A DNA stretch of 46,522 nt from Bacteroidales bacterium UBA3824. GTDB taxonomy: Bacteria; Bacteroidota; Bacteroidia; Bacteroidales; UBA3824. Below the pieces are notes generated by a model that saw only the letters and a program-made list of their open reading frames with translations, was not told the DNA's origin and searched no databases. Position numbers and translations under genes: made by a program. The stretch's first letter is position 1. Every line of letters starts with the position of its first letter. The stretch lies in the NCBI GenBank assembly GCA_002393195.1, contig DGIK01000135.1, positions 1 to 46,522 on the forward strand, read 5' to 3'. Below, piece by piece: positions 33,523-43,033 of the stretch.

Positions 33523-33645
33523 TTGTTATTTTTGTTATAATCCCCCGAAAATAATCTCACCTCTTTTTCTTTTATCTCCTCTTAAACAAGACATTTTGTA
33601 TGTCTAATCCGTTCTGAATTTATTTTTATCTGCATAATGCTTTGA

Positions 33646-33885
33646 CCAGGGAAAAAATTACAAACAATTGCTTATAAAATCTGCAAAACCACGGCGCACC
33701 AAACACCCAAAGACATTATAAATGAGTTTCTTACAGGCGAAATTCAAAACACACTCCTCACCACCGACCTTAGCATCCAAGAACTCACCGACCATTTCTC
33801 CTTTCCCGCCCCCACCGCCTTTGGACAGTTTTTCAAACGTCAAACCGGAATCTCGCCGGGAGAGTTTAGAAAGAAGTATGCGTAA
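33646..33885 (+). pseudogene. AraC-family C-terminal fragment
   Basis: An 80-codon open stretch without a start codon, opening just after a TGA. Its C-terminal part matches the second AraC helix-turn-helix: NTLLTTDLSIQELTDHFSFP and TAFGQFFKRQTGISPGEFRKK. The first motif and the ligand domain are gone. It accounts for most of the 445-nt gap between the small gene and the GH115 gene; nothing else is seen there. Confidence 0.7.
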
Positions 33886-33967
33886 CATACCAACAAAAAA
33901 ATCTGCCACGAAATCGAAAATATCGCTCTCGTGGCAGAATCAATTATAATCAAGGGCTTAAAAATAT

Positions 33968-36517
33968 CTACCTTTTGCCCTCGCTCTCTGTGCCAAATAA
34001 GTATTCGCCCTTGTAGCCGCCGAAGTCAACTACGACTTTTTCAAAGACGATGCCCGAATGTTTGGGCGTAAGGGTGAGTGTGTGAACGTCGGATTTGTTG
34101 ACCTTCAATGTAACCACCTTCTCCACTACGCGGCGGGCGATTGTGGGATAGAATGTGGTGTATTGGTAGGGCTGCTTGTCGAGGAGGTCGGCGTTGAAAT
34201 TCACCGTCTTCACCTCGCCACCGTCGATGGAAATGCCGCATTGATGTCCGCCAACGTTTTGGAAGTCGAGGGTTGATTTTACAACGACGTGAACCTTCAC
34301 CGAATCGGCAAAACCTTCAGGCAATCTGAATCTATAAGTCAACGACGAATTGCCAACTGGCTTGGTGTAGGGCGTCAAGGCAACTGCGCTGCGGGTGCGT
34401 CCGTAATAGGGATAAACCTCCCACTTGACATCGCCGTCAGCCTTTGCTTCATAAAAATGCTCTGCCTCCATCGCAACATAGCCGTTGCCGGGTTCAAAGG
34501 TAAAACCGCCTGCCTTGCTATTGTCAACTCGTTTGGTGTCGGGCAACATTTCGTGCGGGAAATTGTCGTTCCACATACGGTAGCCGATGTGCTTCTGAAT
34601 CATCATTCCGTTCCACTTGCCGCCCGCAATGTCGTGGTTGTACTGAGCGCAGAGGATGGAATCGCGCTTGAAACACTCTGCCACGCGGTCTGCCCAACAG
34701 TTGGCGTCGGGGTTGTTGTTGTTGGCGCAATAGCGGTTCATAGCCTGAGCGTAATACATATCATAGAGGTTTGCCATAGCCTGAACGGGGAAGAGAATCA
34801 ATTGACGGTAAGCATCCTTGTATTTTTCGGGAAGGAGAATCCACAGACGGAGAGCCTCGGATTCAAGGCGAGCATATTCGTCTGCCACCATCTTAAATTC
34901 GCCGGTATGGACATTGTAAGTGCGGGCGTCAAACATTTCGGGAGTTACACGCGCCATATACTGACAATTGCGGTTGTAAATCCTGGCTGCTTCCTTTGCA
35001 AATTCCTTGCCGACAACCGTCTCGAAGAACTTTTCGGTGTGATTGGTTACATTTTGGAGGTTGTAAGTCTTGGGCTCGTAAGCCATATCGCAGAAGAGTT
35101 GGATGGGGTATTCCATCGGTTTGAGGTCGCCGACATTGAGCACCCAAAGGCTTTCGATGCCAAAATCGTATGCAATGGAAAGTTGCTCAAACATCTGTTG
35201 AGTCTGGGTAACATTCAGCCACTTGGAATTGCGGGGCGCGCCCACGTAATCGACGTGGTAATAAATGCCCCAACCTCCTGCGCGTTTGTGGTCTGGCACA
35301 CGGCGGATATCGCCCCAATTGTCGTCGCTGAGCAGTATGATTACATCGTCGGGCACTTTGAGACCTGCATCATAATAATCCTGTACCTCCTTGTACAACG
35401 CCCAAACCTGTTGACGCTGCGAAGCGGGCTTGCCGGTCTCCTCGGCGATGATTTTGCGCTGATTGGCGATGATGCGCTCCATAAGTTTCTTGTTTTTTTC
35501 GAGAGCCATCACATATTCGTCGTCGTGTCCCTCGCGACCGCCAAGGGGAGTGTCGCCGTCGCCGCGCATACCAATGGTGATGAGGTCTTCATTGTTTTTG
35601 CTGCGGCGGATGCCCTCGCGGAAAAATTTGTCGATAGGTGCTTGGTTGGAAGCGTAATCCCAAACGCCCTCCGCGCCACGTTTGCGAACCCATTCCTGAT
35701 GGTTGCGCGCCATAGGTTCGTGGTGCGACGTACCCATCACGATGCCCATCTCGTCGGCTACGCGGCTATTGTCGGCATCGTCGGCGTAGAAGGCGTTGCC
35801 CCACATCGCAGGCCACATAAAGTTGGCTTTGAGACGGAGCAGGAGTTCAAACACCTTGGCGTAGAAATGGCTGTTCATACCCTTGGCGAGTTCGGGGATT
35901 GAGGTCGGGATTTGCGAATCGGGGAAGGTGTTCTTTACCCAAGTGCTGAGGCAGGGAGCCTCATCGTTGAGGAATATGCCACGGTACTTAACCTTTGGCG
36001 AGGGGAATACGACGGTGCTGCTCACATTGAGGGCTACGTAGTCGTGATTGACCACAGGCACGTCAGCCCAATATTTCCACGGGCTTACGCCGATATTGCG
36101 GCTGATGTCGTAGATGGCGAAGATGGTGCCGCGCTTGTCGGCTCCGAAGATTGCAAAGGTCTTGTCGTCGATTTTTGCAATCATACCAGCCTCCCACTTG
36201 TCCTTGACGGCGGCGACGTCCAATTTCTGCTTTTTGATGAGGGCATCGGTGGTTTTAGATTTGCCGATAGTGCCTACAATCAACTTGTACTCAGCGTTTT
36301 GATTGTTGAGGTCGGGCTTGCGTCCAGTAACATCGTAGATGTCCTGTTGGAGATTTTTGACGGCGATTTTCACGCCTTCCCATTCGTCATCAGCATAGTT
36401 GATGCTGCACTTGGTGAGGTCGAATCCTCCCGCGCTCTTGTCGAATGTAATGTACTGTGCCATCGACAATTGGCAGGCTACAATCAACAATGCAATTAAT
36501 ATCGATAATCTTTTCAT
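33968..36517 (-). CDS. Exported GH115 xylan alpha-1,2-(4-O-methyl)glucuronidase, second copy
   Basis: 849 residues. A Sec signal ends near Ser-Met-Ala-Gln. Core motifs parallel those of the first GH115: KVKYRGIFLNDEAPC, LLLRLKANFMWPAMW, MGTSHHEPMAR and IGMRGDGD. The C-terminal domain is different and longer (about 670-849), with GYVAMEAEHFYEA and a jelly-roll-like end, as in BoAgu115A-type enzymes. It is the last gene of a three-gene run after GH67 and the GH35-like gene (gaps 16 and 28 nt). Substrate should be glucuronoxylan polymer or large oligomers, complementary to GH67. Confidence 0.92.
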   Translation of the reverse strand: MKRLSILIALLIVACQLSMAQYITFDKSAGGFDLTKCSINYADDEWEGVKIAVKNLQQDIYDVTGRKPDLNNQNAEYKLIVGTIGKSKTTDALIKKQKLDVAAVKDKWEAGMIAKIDDKTFAIFGADKRGTIFAIYDISRNIGVSPWKYWADVPVVNHDYVALNVSSTVVFPSPKVKYRGIFLNDEAPCLSTWVKNTFPDSQIPTSIPELAKGMNSHFYAKVFELLLRLKANFMWPAMWGNAFYADDADNSRVADEMGIVMGTSHHEPMARNHQEWVRKRGAEGVWDYASNQAPIDKFFREGIRRSKNNEDLITIGMRGDGDTPLGGREGHDDEYVMALEKNKKLMERIIANQRKIIAEETGKPASQRQQVWALYKEVQDYYDAGLKVPDDVIILLSDDNWGDIRRVPDHKRAGGWGIYYHVDYVGAPRNSKWLNVTQTQQMFEQLSIAYDFGIESLWVLNVGDLKPMEYPIQLFCDMAYEPKTYNLQNVTNHTEKFFETVVGKEFAKEAARIYNRNCQYMARVTPEMFDARTYNVHTGEFKMVADEYARLESEALRLWILLPEKYKDAYRQLILFPVQAMANLYDMYYAQAMNRYCANNNNPDANCWADRVAECFKRDSILCAQYNHDIAGGKWNGMMIQKHIGYRMWNDNFPHEMLPDTKRVDNSKAGGFTFEPGNGYVAMEAEHFYEAKADGDVKWEVYPYYGRTRSAVALTPYTKPVGNSSLTYRFRLPEGFADSVKVHVVVKSTLDFQNVGGHQCGISIDGGEVKTVNFNADLLDKQPYQYTTFYPTIARRVVEKVVTLKVNKSDVHTLTLTPKHSGIVFEKVVVDFGGYKGEYLFGTESEGKR

Positions 36518-36545
36518 TCTTGATTTGATTTTAAAGTATTAGTGA

Positions 36546-38201
36546 TTAGTATTCATAGAGTTTGAATTTTTGTATCCCCCACTCCCCGTCGGGAATCCTC
36601 ACGTGGCGGCCTTGGTGCGATTCGTCGCCATTGAGGTAGCGCAGGACGGTCTTGCCGTCGGCGGTGGAAAGTTCTTGTATCTCCAAGATACCTACGTTGG
36701 TATTTTTTTTCAACGAATTGAAATTAAGCACAGTGCCTGTTCCTATCAGCAAAAATTCGTCGGGATTGGTATTGATGATGATTGCGCCTTCGGTGTTCCA
36801 ATTTGGGAGTTTTGCGTTGGGCGACCATCCAAGGGTGTAATCGTGCTTGGCGATTATCTTGTAACCGCCAATTATCAACGTATCGCGCTGATTAATAGAA
36901 TCCAACAGCACTCCGCGCATACTTACCGTGCCGTTGAATCGGTTGATATAATCCTCACAAACTGCTATCAAATTGTAGGCGGCTGGGAGTTCGGTGAGAG
37001 TGCCTTTTTGCGCGTCGCCGTTGAAAGTCTCTCCCAAAACTGGCGGCATAAACTGCGCCTGCTTGGTCTCGGCTGAAAACGGCGAAAATCCCAATGCGTG
37101 ATACTCTCCAAACGCATAAAGTGCCTTGGCTCCAGCTGTTGCATCGTATTGATGTTCAGGAATAAAAAACGGATTGTCGGCTCGATAATATGCAGACGTC
37201 CACTTCTTGAAATCGCCAAAATAAATATCGGGGCTTAGCATATCTATAAGCGGTGCGCCAGCCTTCCAAACGTCCAACAAATGCGGCAGAGGCCCGCCCG
37301 ACGGATATTCGCCGGGTTTGCGTCCGGGACGATTGAGGGCGCAATTTACATACATCGGAATATTGTAAATCTTCTTGCCCGCCTTGGCAAGTTCCTGTAC
37401 ATAAACGGCATAACTCCACGCCGTGAAAATCTCCTCGCCGTAGATGCTGCCGCCAAAAAGGGTTTCCCAATTGCCGATTATATCGCCCGTCCAATATTTT
37501 TTCAACGTGTCGGAGAGTTGGTCCTTGTGCTTTTCCAAATATTCGGTAAGGCGCGTCGGCACGGTGGAATTGTAGGCTACATTGGCCGCCTTGCTGTAAT
37601 CACGGGCGGAGGGCAGCATGGCGATTTCGTTTTCCACCTGAATCATTATGACGGTCTGATTGTTGTCAACAGCCTTGATATGCTCCAACAACTTGCAGAA
37701 GGCTGCACGGTCGGCTTTGAGTGTTTCGGACGAAAACGGCGAGAGTATTTCCTGACGCACTCCGTCCTTGCTCTCCGCCCGTTGGAAACGCTTGACATCC
37801 TTCTTGACCCACGCGGGGGCGTAGCACGACATCGAATTTTTCCACGCGCCAAACCACAGGAATACCACCTTCAATCCATTCTGCGCGGAGGTTTTGATTA
37901 CATTGTCAACCAGCGAAAAATCGTACTTGCCCTCCGTAGGCTCCATCAAATCCCAATATACCGGCACGAGGGCGGTGTTGATGTTTTGTTTCAGGAGGTT
38001 TGGCACGACGATACGGTTGTAATAATCTGCCGTTGACGCGTTGGAATTGCCGAGTTCGCCCGCCCTCATCAAGAACGGCTTGCCGCCCACCATCAATTGA
38101 TAGGCGTTGCCGTGCTTTACGATTTTGGGCAAGTCTTGCGCCGAGGCTACTATAGCCGTCATTAGCGCAATTAACAATATGTATAACTTTCTGATGAACA
38201 T
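36546..38201 (-). CDS. Exported GH35-like (DUF5597) beta-galactosidase-type hydrolase
   Basis: 551 residues. A Sec signal ends at Ala-Ser-Ala-Gln22. A clan-A TIM barrel (about 30-420) has QVENEIAM with acid/base Glu192 and nucleophile Glu349 in FFIPEHQYD. The C-terminal beta domain (about 425-551) corresponds to DUF5597. CAZy-type relatives are GH35 beta-galactosidases found in hemicellulose loci. Its place between GH67 and GH115 suggests removal of a galactosyl or arabinosyl cap from complex xylan side chains; the sugar is not certain. Confidence 0.8.
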   Translation of the reverse strand: MFIRKLYILLIALMTAIVASAQDLPKIVKHGNAYQLMVGGKPFLMRAGELGNSNASTADYYNRIVVPNLLKQNINTALVPVYWDLMEPTEGKYDFSLVDNVIKTSAQNGLKVVFLWFGAWKNSMSCYAPAWVKKDVKRFQRAESKDGVRQEILSPFSSETLKADRAAFCKLLEHIKAVDNNQTVIMIQVENEIAMLPSARDYSKAANVAYNSTVPTRLTEYLEKHKDQLSDTLKKYWTGDIIGNWETLFGGSIYGEEIFTAWSYAVYVQELAKAGKKIYNIPMYVNCALNRPGRKPGEYPSGGPLPHLLDVWKAGAPLIDMLSPDIYFGDFKKWTSAYYRADNPFFIPEHQYDATAGAKALYAFGEYHALGFSPFSAETKQAQFMPPVLGETFNGDAQKGTLTELPAAYNLIAVCEDYINRFNGTVSMRGVLLDSINQRDTLIIGGYKIIAKHDYTLGWSPNAKLPNWNTEGAIIINTNPDEFLLIGTGTVLNFNSLKKNTNVGILEIQELSTADGKTVLRYLNGDESHQGRHVRIPDGEWGIQKFKLYEY

Positions 38202-38217
38202 TGATTTGTAGTTTTAT

Positions 38218-40272
38218 TTAATCCTTTTGCCTATCTACATACGCCTTGGTGCGGAGTTTTGCCTTGCACTGCTCCAATGTGTATTTTGGCGTAAATGAGA
38301 GCGGCATGTTGGAAAATGTTTGGAAATAGAGCATACAGCCGTCGCGCCACCATTGCGCTTCGTCGAGTTGCACTTGGAGTTTTGATTCCACTTCCTTGAA
38401 TATCGACTCAGGCACAGAGCCTTTGAGCGATTGCCAAGTCTTTTGGAATTTTATCACTTGCTCCACGCCGCCGTTGTAATGGTCGTTGAGCGACTGCCAA
38501 AGCGTCTTGCCGTCGTTGAAGTAATAATCCCACGGCAAATGATGAAACCACAGCACCAACTCCTTCGGGCAAAGTTGCGGGTCGTCGTACATCGTGCGAA
38601 GCGGCTCTTGGTATTGCTCCACGGCGTTGGAACCGCCATTCTTGGACGAACGGTTGAATCCAAGACCAATTTTGTCTGCCTTATGATAATATCTCGGCAA
38701 CCAATCCTCACGCGCTCCGGGAATGTCGGTCCACGGCTCAGGGCCCCAATGGTCGCTCCAACCCATCAAGTGATGAAGTCCGAGCGGGGTCATATAGTCG
38801 GTAACGGCTTCGCGGCTCTGCATCATTATGTCGCAAATCGTATTGACAGCCTTCTCGTCTTTGGTAATGGTCTGCATCACCCATTCCTTGGCGATTGCAC
38901 GCGCCGAGAGGTTGGGATTCCACGCCAAACGTCCAAACGCGTACCAATTGGACTGCGCCATCACGTAGCCGCACCAATTTTTCATCGTGCCGGTATTGGC
39001 AACGGCGGAGAATGCCGTAAGTTTTTGATTGAGAGTAGTTTCTATTACAGACTTGCCATCGTGGAACGAAGGATAATCCATAAATTCTTTCCACATCGTG
39101 CCGAGGTAGCAAAGATGGTCGCTGTATCCGAGATATTCCTGCGTAATCTGCAATTCTGCCATTGTCTGCGTATTCTTCATCGCGCCAAAGAGCGGCGAAA
39201 AAGGCTCGCGGGGCTGGAAATCCACCGGGCCATTCTTAATCTGGATGATTACATTGTCGTCAAACTTGCCGTCCAATGGCATAAACTCGTAATAAGCCTG
39301 TTTGGCGCGGTCGCCGCCCTGAGGATTGTAAACGAATGCTCGCCACATCACGATGCCATTGTGTGGTTTCAAAGCTTTTGCCAACATATTTGCGCCGTCG
39401 GCGTGAGTGCGTCCAAAATCCATCGGGCCGGGCAATCCCTCGCTGTTGGCTTTTACGAGGAAACCGCCAAAATCAGGTATCAAAGTATAGATTTCGTCCA
39501 CCTTCTTCTGCCACCAATCTATAACGTCCTTGTCCAAGGGGTCGGAAGTTTTCAATCCGCCGAGAGCCGCCGGGGAGGAGAAATTGACGGCAAGATACAC
39601 CTTAATATTATAGGGTCGCAGGCGGTCGGCTACGGTCTTGATGTCGTTCAACATTTCTGACGACAACACCTTCGGGTCGGCGTTCACATTGTCGATAACA
39701 GTGCCGTTGATGCCCACAGAAGCATTGGCACGGGCGTAGGTCTCAATGTCGGAGCGGAAGTTGATTTTGCCGTCAGCAAACCAAATCGAGCGTCCAGCAT
39801 ATCCGCGCTCCACGCTGCCGTCGGGATTGTCCCAATGGTTGAGGATGCGGACTTGGAAGGCGGGGCGTTCTACGAGACTTTCGGGTATCTCGACGCCAAG
39901 CCTCATCATTCGCAAATATGCATAAACGCCGTACAACGCGCCGGCGGGAGTTTCTGCCACGATGTCGATGGGATATGCGCGGCGTATCTTGAACCCTTCC
40001 GCGCCAAGGTGGTCGGTCTTGTCCTTGTCAATAAAAATCCTAACGTTAGCAACCTTGTCGCTCGCAACCTTCACCCTATTGACACTTGCAAAGTATTGAG
40101 CAAGTTCCTTCTCAATTACCTGTTCTGTCAAATCTTTTTTGGACAGGTCGGAATAAAGATTGCACCAACCTGATTCCTTCGGCTGATTTGCAAGCCACAA
40201 TTGGTCTGTCTGCGCTGCAACGAGCATTGGCAGCAGCATACCAATCAACATTAGTATCGATACTTTTTTCAT
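38218..40272 (-). CDS. Exported GH67 alpha-glucuronidase
   Basis: 684 residues. A Sec signal ends near Val-Ala-Ala-Gln. An N-terminal alpha/beta domain (to about 140) is followed by the barrel. Catalytic residues are visible: Glu278 in VKANSEGLPGP, Asp334 in MPLDGKFDDN and Glu356 in DFQPREP, equivalent to E292, D365 and E393 of the Cellvibrio enzyme. GH67 removes MeGlcA only from the non-reducing-end xylose of oligosaccharides, complementary to GH115. The signal peptide places it in the periplasm. It opens the GH67-GH35-GH115 run with a good promoter upstream. Confidence 0.95.
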   Translation of the reverse strand: MKKVSILMLIGMLLPMLVAAQTDQLWLANQPKESGWCNLYSDLSKKDLTEQVIEKELAQYFASVNRVKVASDKVANVRIFIDKDKTDHLGAEGFKIRRAYPIDIVAETPAGALYGVYAYLRMMRLGVEIPESLVERPAFQVRILNHWDNPDGSVERGYAGRSIWFADGKINFRSDIETYARANASVGINGTVIDNVNADPKVLSSEMLNDIKTVADRLRPYNIKVYLAVNFSSPAALGGLKTSDPLDKDVIDWWQKKVDEIYTLIPDFGGFLVKANSEGLPGPMDFGRTHADGANMLAKALKPHNGIVMWRAFVYNPQGGDRAKQAYYEFMPLDGKFDDNVIIQIKNGPVDFQPREPFSPLFGAMKNTQTMAELQITQEYLGYSDHLCYLGTMWKEFMDYPSFHDGKSVIETTLNQKLTAFSAVANTGTMKNWCGYVMAQSNWYAFGRLAWNPNLSARAIAKEWVMQTITKDEKAVNTICDIMMQSREAVTDYMTPLGLHHLMGWSDHWGPEPWTDIPGAREDWLPRYYHKADKIGLGFNRSSKNGGSNAVEQYQEPLRTMYDDPQLCPKELVLWFHHLPWDYYFNDGKTLWQSLNDHYNGGVEQVIKFQKTWQSLKGSVPESIFKEVESKLQVQLDEAQWWRDGCMLYFQTFSNMPLSFTPKYTLEQCKAKLRTKAYVDRQKD

Positions 40273-40301
40273 CTTTTATAATATTAGGTTTTAATTGTAC
40301 G

Positions 40302-40332
40302 CAAAATTAGACATTCCGACACAAAAAAACAA
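40302..40332 (-). promoter_or_regulatory. Promoter of the GH67-GH35-GH115 run
   Basis: Minus-strand TTG (40332-40330), 20-nt spacer and TAATTTTG (40309-40302), 30 nt before the ATG at 40272. Confidence 0.7.
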
Positions 40333-40523
40333 GTGCTTTCGCTGTCAAAAATGTTACATTTTCTCTATACAAAAGTAACAAAAACGCCGTCAAGCGACAT
40401 TTGCAAAAAAAACATTTCACTTCTTGCACAAAAAATCAACAATTAAAGCAAAAAAAACATCGGTAAAACAATAATTGTGTTTATTTTTGCAGTTGGAAAA
40501 CATAACACATTATTTTTTTACTT

Positions 40524-41225
40524 ATGAACCCGTTTTCAACAGAACTGCTCAACAAGATCACGTCGATAATCGTGAAAAAGTTTATCCGCTCCGGCGGCAT
40601 CGACCCCGACGACTACGACGACATGACACAGACGCTCCGCGCCAAATATTTGGCGAAGAAGGAGCACATCGAGAGCCTTTACAAGGGCGAGGCGCAGCCG
40701 CAGACCTACATGTCGAGCGTGCTGAGGATGATGATGCTCGAAGTGCTCAGGCAGTCGCAGAAATACAAGGTGGACACCGTAGATATTGAGAAGGCTACCA
40801 TCACGGAATTCGACCGCTCGCCCTCGCCGGAACAGAAGGCCATCATTGAAAACGAGAAGAAGCACTTCCTCCGAGTCATGGCGACAATGGGAAAGGACAG
40901 GGCAAAGATAATGATGTGCCTCAAGAAAATCAACCGCCTACGCATTACCGACGAGGATTTCGACGAATACCTCGACGGTCGTCCCGACAATGGTGCGCGT
41001 CAGTTGCTCAACGCCCCCGACGACGCCGAGGCCGCCAACAAGGACATCTACGCCCGGCTCTGCCAAATAGCCAACCTCGTGGAAGGCTCGCAAAACAAGC
41101 CCGACGCCATCAGGATTTGGCTCGGCAACAAGACTGACCAGATTATCAAGCGTATGAACGCGGGCAACCGCTCCAAGTACGACAACGACGCTCTGTCGAT
41201 ACTGCTCGAACTTATGTACTCTTGA
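40524..41225 (+). CDS. Divergent sigma-70-like (ECF-like) factor
   Basis: 233 residues, cytoplasmic. The N-terminal 80 residues resemble sigma region 2: DPDDYDDMTQTLRAKYLAKK, then YKGEAQPQTYMSSVLRMMMLEVLRQS, the pattern of core binding and -10 recognition helices. The C-terminal part is helical but does not show a standard region 4 helix-turn-helix; instead it has GKDRAKIMMCLKKINRLRI and a second helical block near 185-225. The next gene looks like an anti-sigma factor, the usual pairing. A TATTTTTG box is at 40482-40489. Assignment as a sigma factor is moderate. Confidence 0.6.
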   Translation: MNPFSTELLNKITSIIVKKFIRSGGIDPDDYDDMTQTLRAKYLAKKEHIESLYKGEAQPQTYMSSVLRMMMLEVLRQSQKYKVDTVDIEKATITEFDRSPSPEQKAIIENEKKHFLRVMATMGKDRAKIMMCLKKINRLRITDEDFDEYLDGRPDNGARQLLNAPDDAEAANKDIYARLCQIANLVEGSQNKPDAIRIWLGNKTDQIIKRMNAGNRSKYDNDALSILLELMYS

Positions 41226-41276
41226 TAATTATTATAATTATTTTGGAGATAATAACTACTAAAAAAACAAACCGAA

Positions 41277-41987
41277 ATGAAAACATTGGACAACAACCAA
41301 AAAGCGAGACTCGCCGACTACATAAACGGGAGGCCTGTCAACATAAGCGACGAGGAACTGCAAATGCTCGCCGACGACGACCAATTGGCGTCCGAATGTA
41401 TAGAAATAGCCGAGATTGCAGCCGAAGCCGAGACGCAGCAAGGGATTATAGTGCAATTCCCAAAAAACAACCGCCAAACATCCACGCCACAGACGGAGCA
41501 AAAACCGTCGTCCAATACATTACGTATGATTATAATGGCTGCAGCGGCGTGCCTTATATTAGCAATTGCCATACCCTTGATTATCAACAGCGACACCACG
41601 CCCGCCGACAATACCGCCGCGACCACCGCCGACCAACAGCAAGCCACGCCGCGCAAACGCTCCATGGGCATACTCAGCGCGAAAAGCCTCGACAAAGGAT
41701 ATTACGAACTGCCCGAAGAATTTAGCAAAATGATACACTCGGCGTCCAACAAAGGATACTTTGACTTCGCGCCCGAAACTCCATTCGACATCATATTCAG
41801 CGCGCCAGTGAAGCCTGACACATTATATCTCTGCTCGCCGAGGGTGAAGACTCCGCTTATGACCATCCCCGTATCGGGCGAATCTGCAACCATATCCCCT
41901 GGTCTCGCATCGGGATTATATTATTATTACCTCAAATACAACCTGAAAGAACGCAACGCAATAGCCATCGGCACCGAAGACGAATAG
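41277..41987 (+). CDS. Anti-sigma-factor-like single-pass membrane protein
   Basis: 236 residues. The cytoplasmic N-terminal part (1-80) starts KTLDNNQKARLADYINGRP, as in short zinc-less anti-sigma domains of Bacteroidales. One membrane segment covers about 82-103 (MIIMAAAACLILAIAIPLII). A Thr/Gln/Pro-rich linker and a periplasmic domain (130-236) follow. It lies 51 nt after the sigma-like gene and 47 nt before the esterase gene. Function is inferred from layout and topology. Confidence 0.55.
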   Translation: MKTLDNNQKARLADYINGRPVNISDEELQMLADDDQLASECIEIAEIAAEAETQQGIIVQFPKNNRQTSTPQTEQKPSSNTLRMIIMAAAACLILAIAIPLIINSDTTPADNTAATTADQQQATPRKRSMGILSAKSLDKGYYELPEEFSKMIHSASNKGYFDFAPETPFDIIFSAPVKPDTLYLCSPRVKTPLMTIPVSGESATISPGLASGLYYYYLKYNLKERNAIAIGTEDE

Positions 41988-42034
41988 ATTTTTTATTTTT
42001 AACTACTAATTATATAGAAAAGACAATTAAACAA

Positions 42035-42970
42035 ATGAAAAGACTTATTCTGACACTAATCGTCGCAATGGTACTAATTATCAGCGGCAAGACATTAGCG
42101 CAGCCCCCCGCCAACGTGCCGGAGCCTGCCAAGGTCATCGAACTCTACAAGGGCGACATCCCGGGCGCAATAGGCACAGCGCCCGAACCGCAAGGCGGCA
42201 ATCAATTTTGGGTAACGAGCGTATCACGTCCGATACTCTCCTACTACCCCGCCAACGAAAACAGCGGCACCGCCATCGTAATATGCCCCGGCGGCGGATA
42301 CGCTGGTCTATCGTACATGTACGAAGGCATAATGACCGCACAATGGCTCAGCAGCAAGGGCATTGCTGCATTTGTGTTGAAATACCGCCTGCCCAACGAC
42401 AAGTACATGAAAGACCGCAAAAACGGTCCATTGCAGGACGCTCAGCAAGCCATCCGCTACGTCCGCGCTAACGCCAAGGAGTACGGCATCGACCCCAACA
42501 AAATCGGTGTCATTGGATTCTCGGCGGGCGGACATTTGGCTTCCACAATATCCACTCACTACAACGACAATGTTTATAAGTCAGAATACAATGTGAGCGC
42601 ACGTCCCGACTTCTCTATTCTCATCTATCCCGTCATCACCCTCGACCCCGTCCTCACACACGCAGGCACACGCGAGGCGTTGATTGGCAAGGACGCCGAC
42701 AAGGCATTGACAGACAAGTATTCGAGCAACCTCCAAGTAACCGAGGACACTCCGCCCGCCTTCCTTGCTCACGCATTGGACGACAATCTCGTACCCTACA
42801 CCAACAGTGTTCTTTATACCGATGCCTTGCGCGAAAAGAAGGTTCAGGCAGAACTCCACCTCTACGCCAAGGGCGACCACGGCCTTCAAGTGAAAAATCC
42901 GACCGACACCCAAGCCTTCTGGCACGACGCTTGCGAAAAGTGGATGAGAATGAATGGCTGGATGAAATAA
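42035..42970 (+). CDS. Exported alpha/beta-hydrolase, probable acetyl-xylan (carbohydrate) esterase
   Basis: 311 residues. A Sec signal ends at Thr-Leu-Ala-Gln23. The fold shows oxyanion motif CPGGGYAGLS (84-93), nucleophile elbow GFSAGGH with Ser163, Asp near 250 in HALDDNLVP and His282 in GDHGLQV. This is the BD-FAE-like/XynB-esterase branch common in Bacteroidales xylan loci, which removes acetyl or feruloyl groups. It follows the sigma/anti-sigma pair by 47 nt. Acetyl-xylan is the most probable substrate given the nearby alpha-glucuronidases. Confidence 0.8.
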   Translation: MKRLILTLIVAMVLIISGKTLAQPPANVPEPAKVIELYKGDIPGAIGTAPEPQGGNQFWVTSVSRPILSYYPANENSGTAIVICPGGGYAGLSYMYEGIMTAQWLSSKGIAAFVLKYRLPNDKYMKDRKNGPLQDAQQAIRYVRANAKEYGIDPNKIGVIGFSAGGHLASTISTHYNDNVYKSEYNVSARPDFSILIYPVITLDPVLTHAGTREALIGKDADKALTDKYSSNLQVTEDTPPAFLAHALDDNLVPYTNSVLYTDALREKKVQAELHLYAKGDHGLQVKNPTDTQAFWHDACEKWMRMNGWMK

Positions 42971-42975
42971 AAGTT

Positions 42976-43005
42976 TTTGAGTTTCCATTTTTTTACGTAA
43001 TTTTG
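42976..43005 (+). promoter_or_regulatory. Promoter of lepA
   Basis: TTTG at 42976-42979, 18-nt spacer and TAATTTTG at 42998-43005. The expected start is near 43012, 22 nt before the ATG. Confidence 0.65.
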
Positions 43006-43033
43006 CACCCAAACGCATCGTTGTAAAAACACT

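Noticed and set aside
34289..35902. 537-codon open frame on the plus strand
   Set aside because: It lies fully opposite the second GH115 gene, whose motifs are unmistakable; the product is low in recognisable features.
38431..39660. 409-codon open frame on the plus strand
   Set aside because: Antisense to GH67 with intact catalytic residues; no known family.
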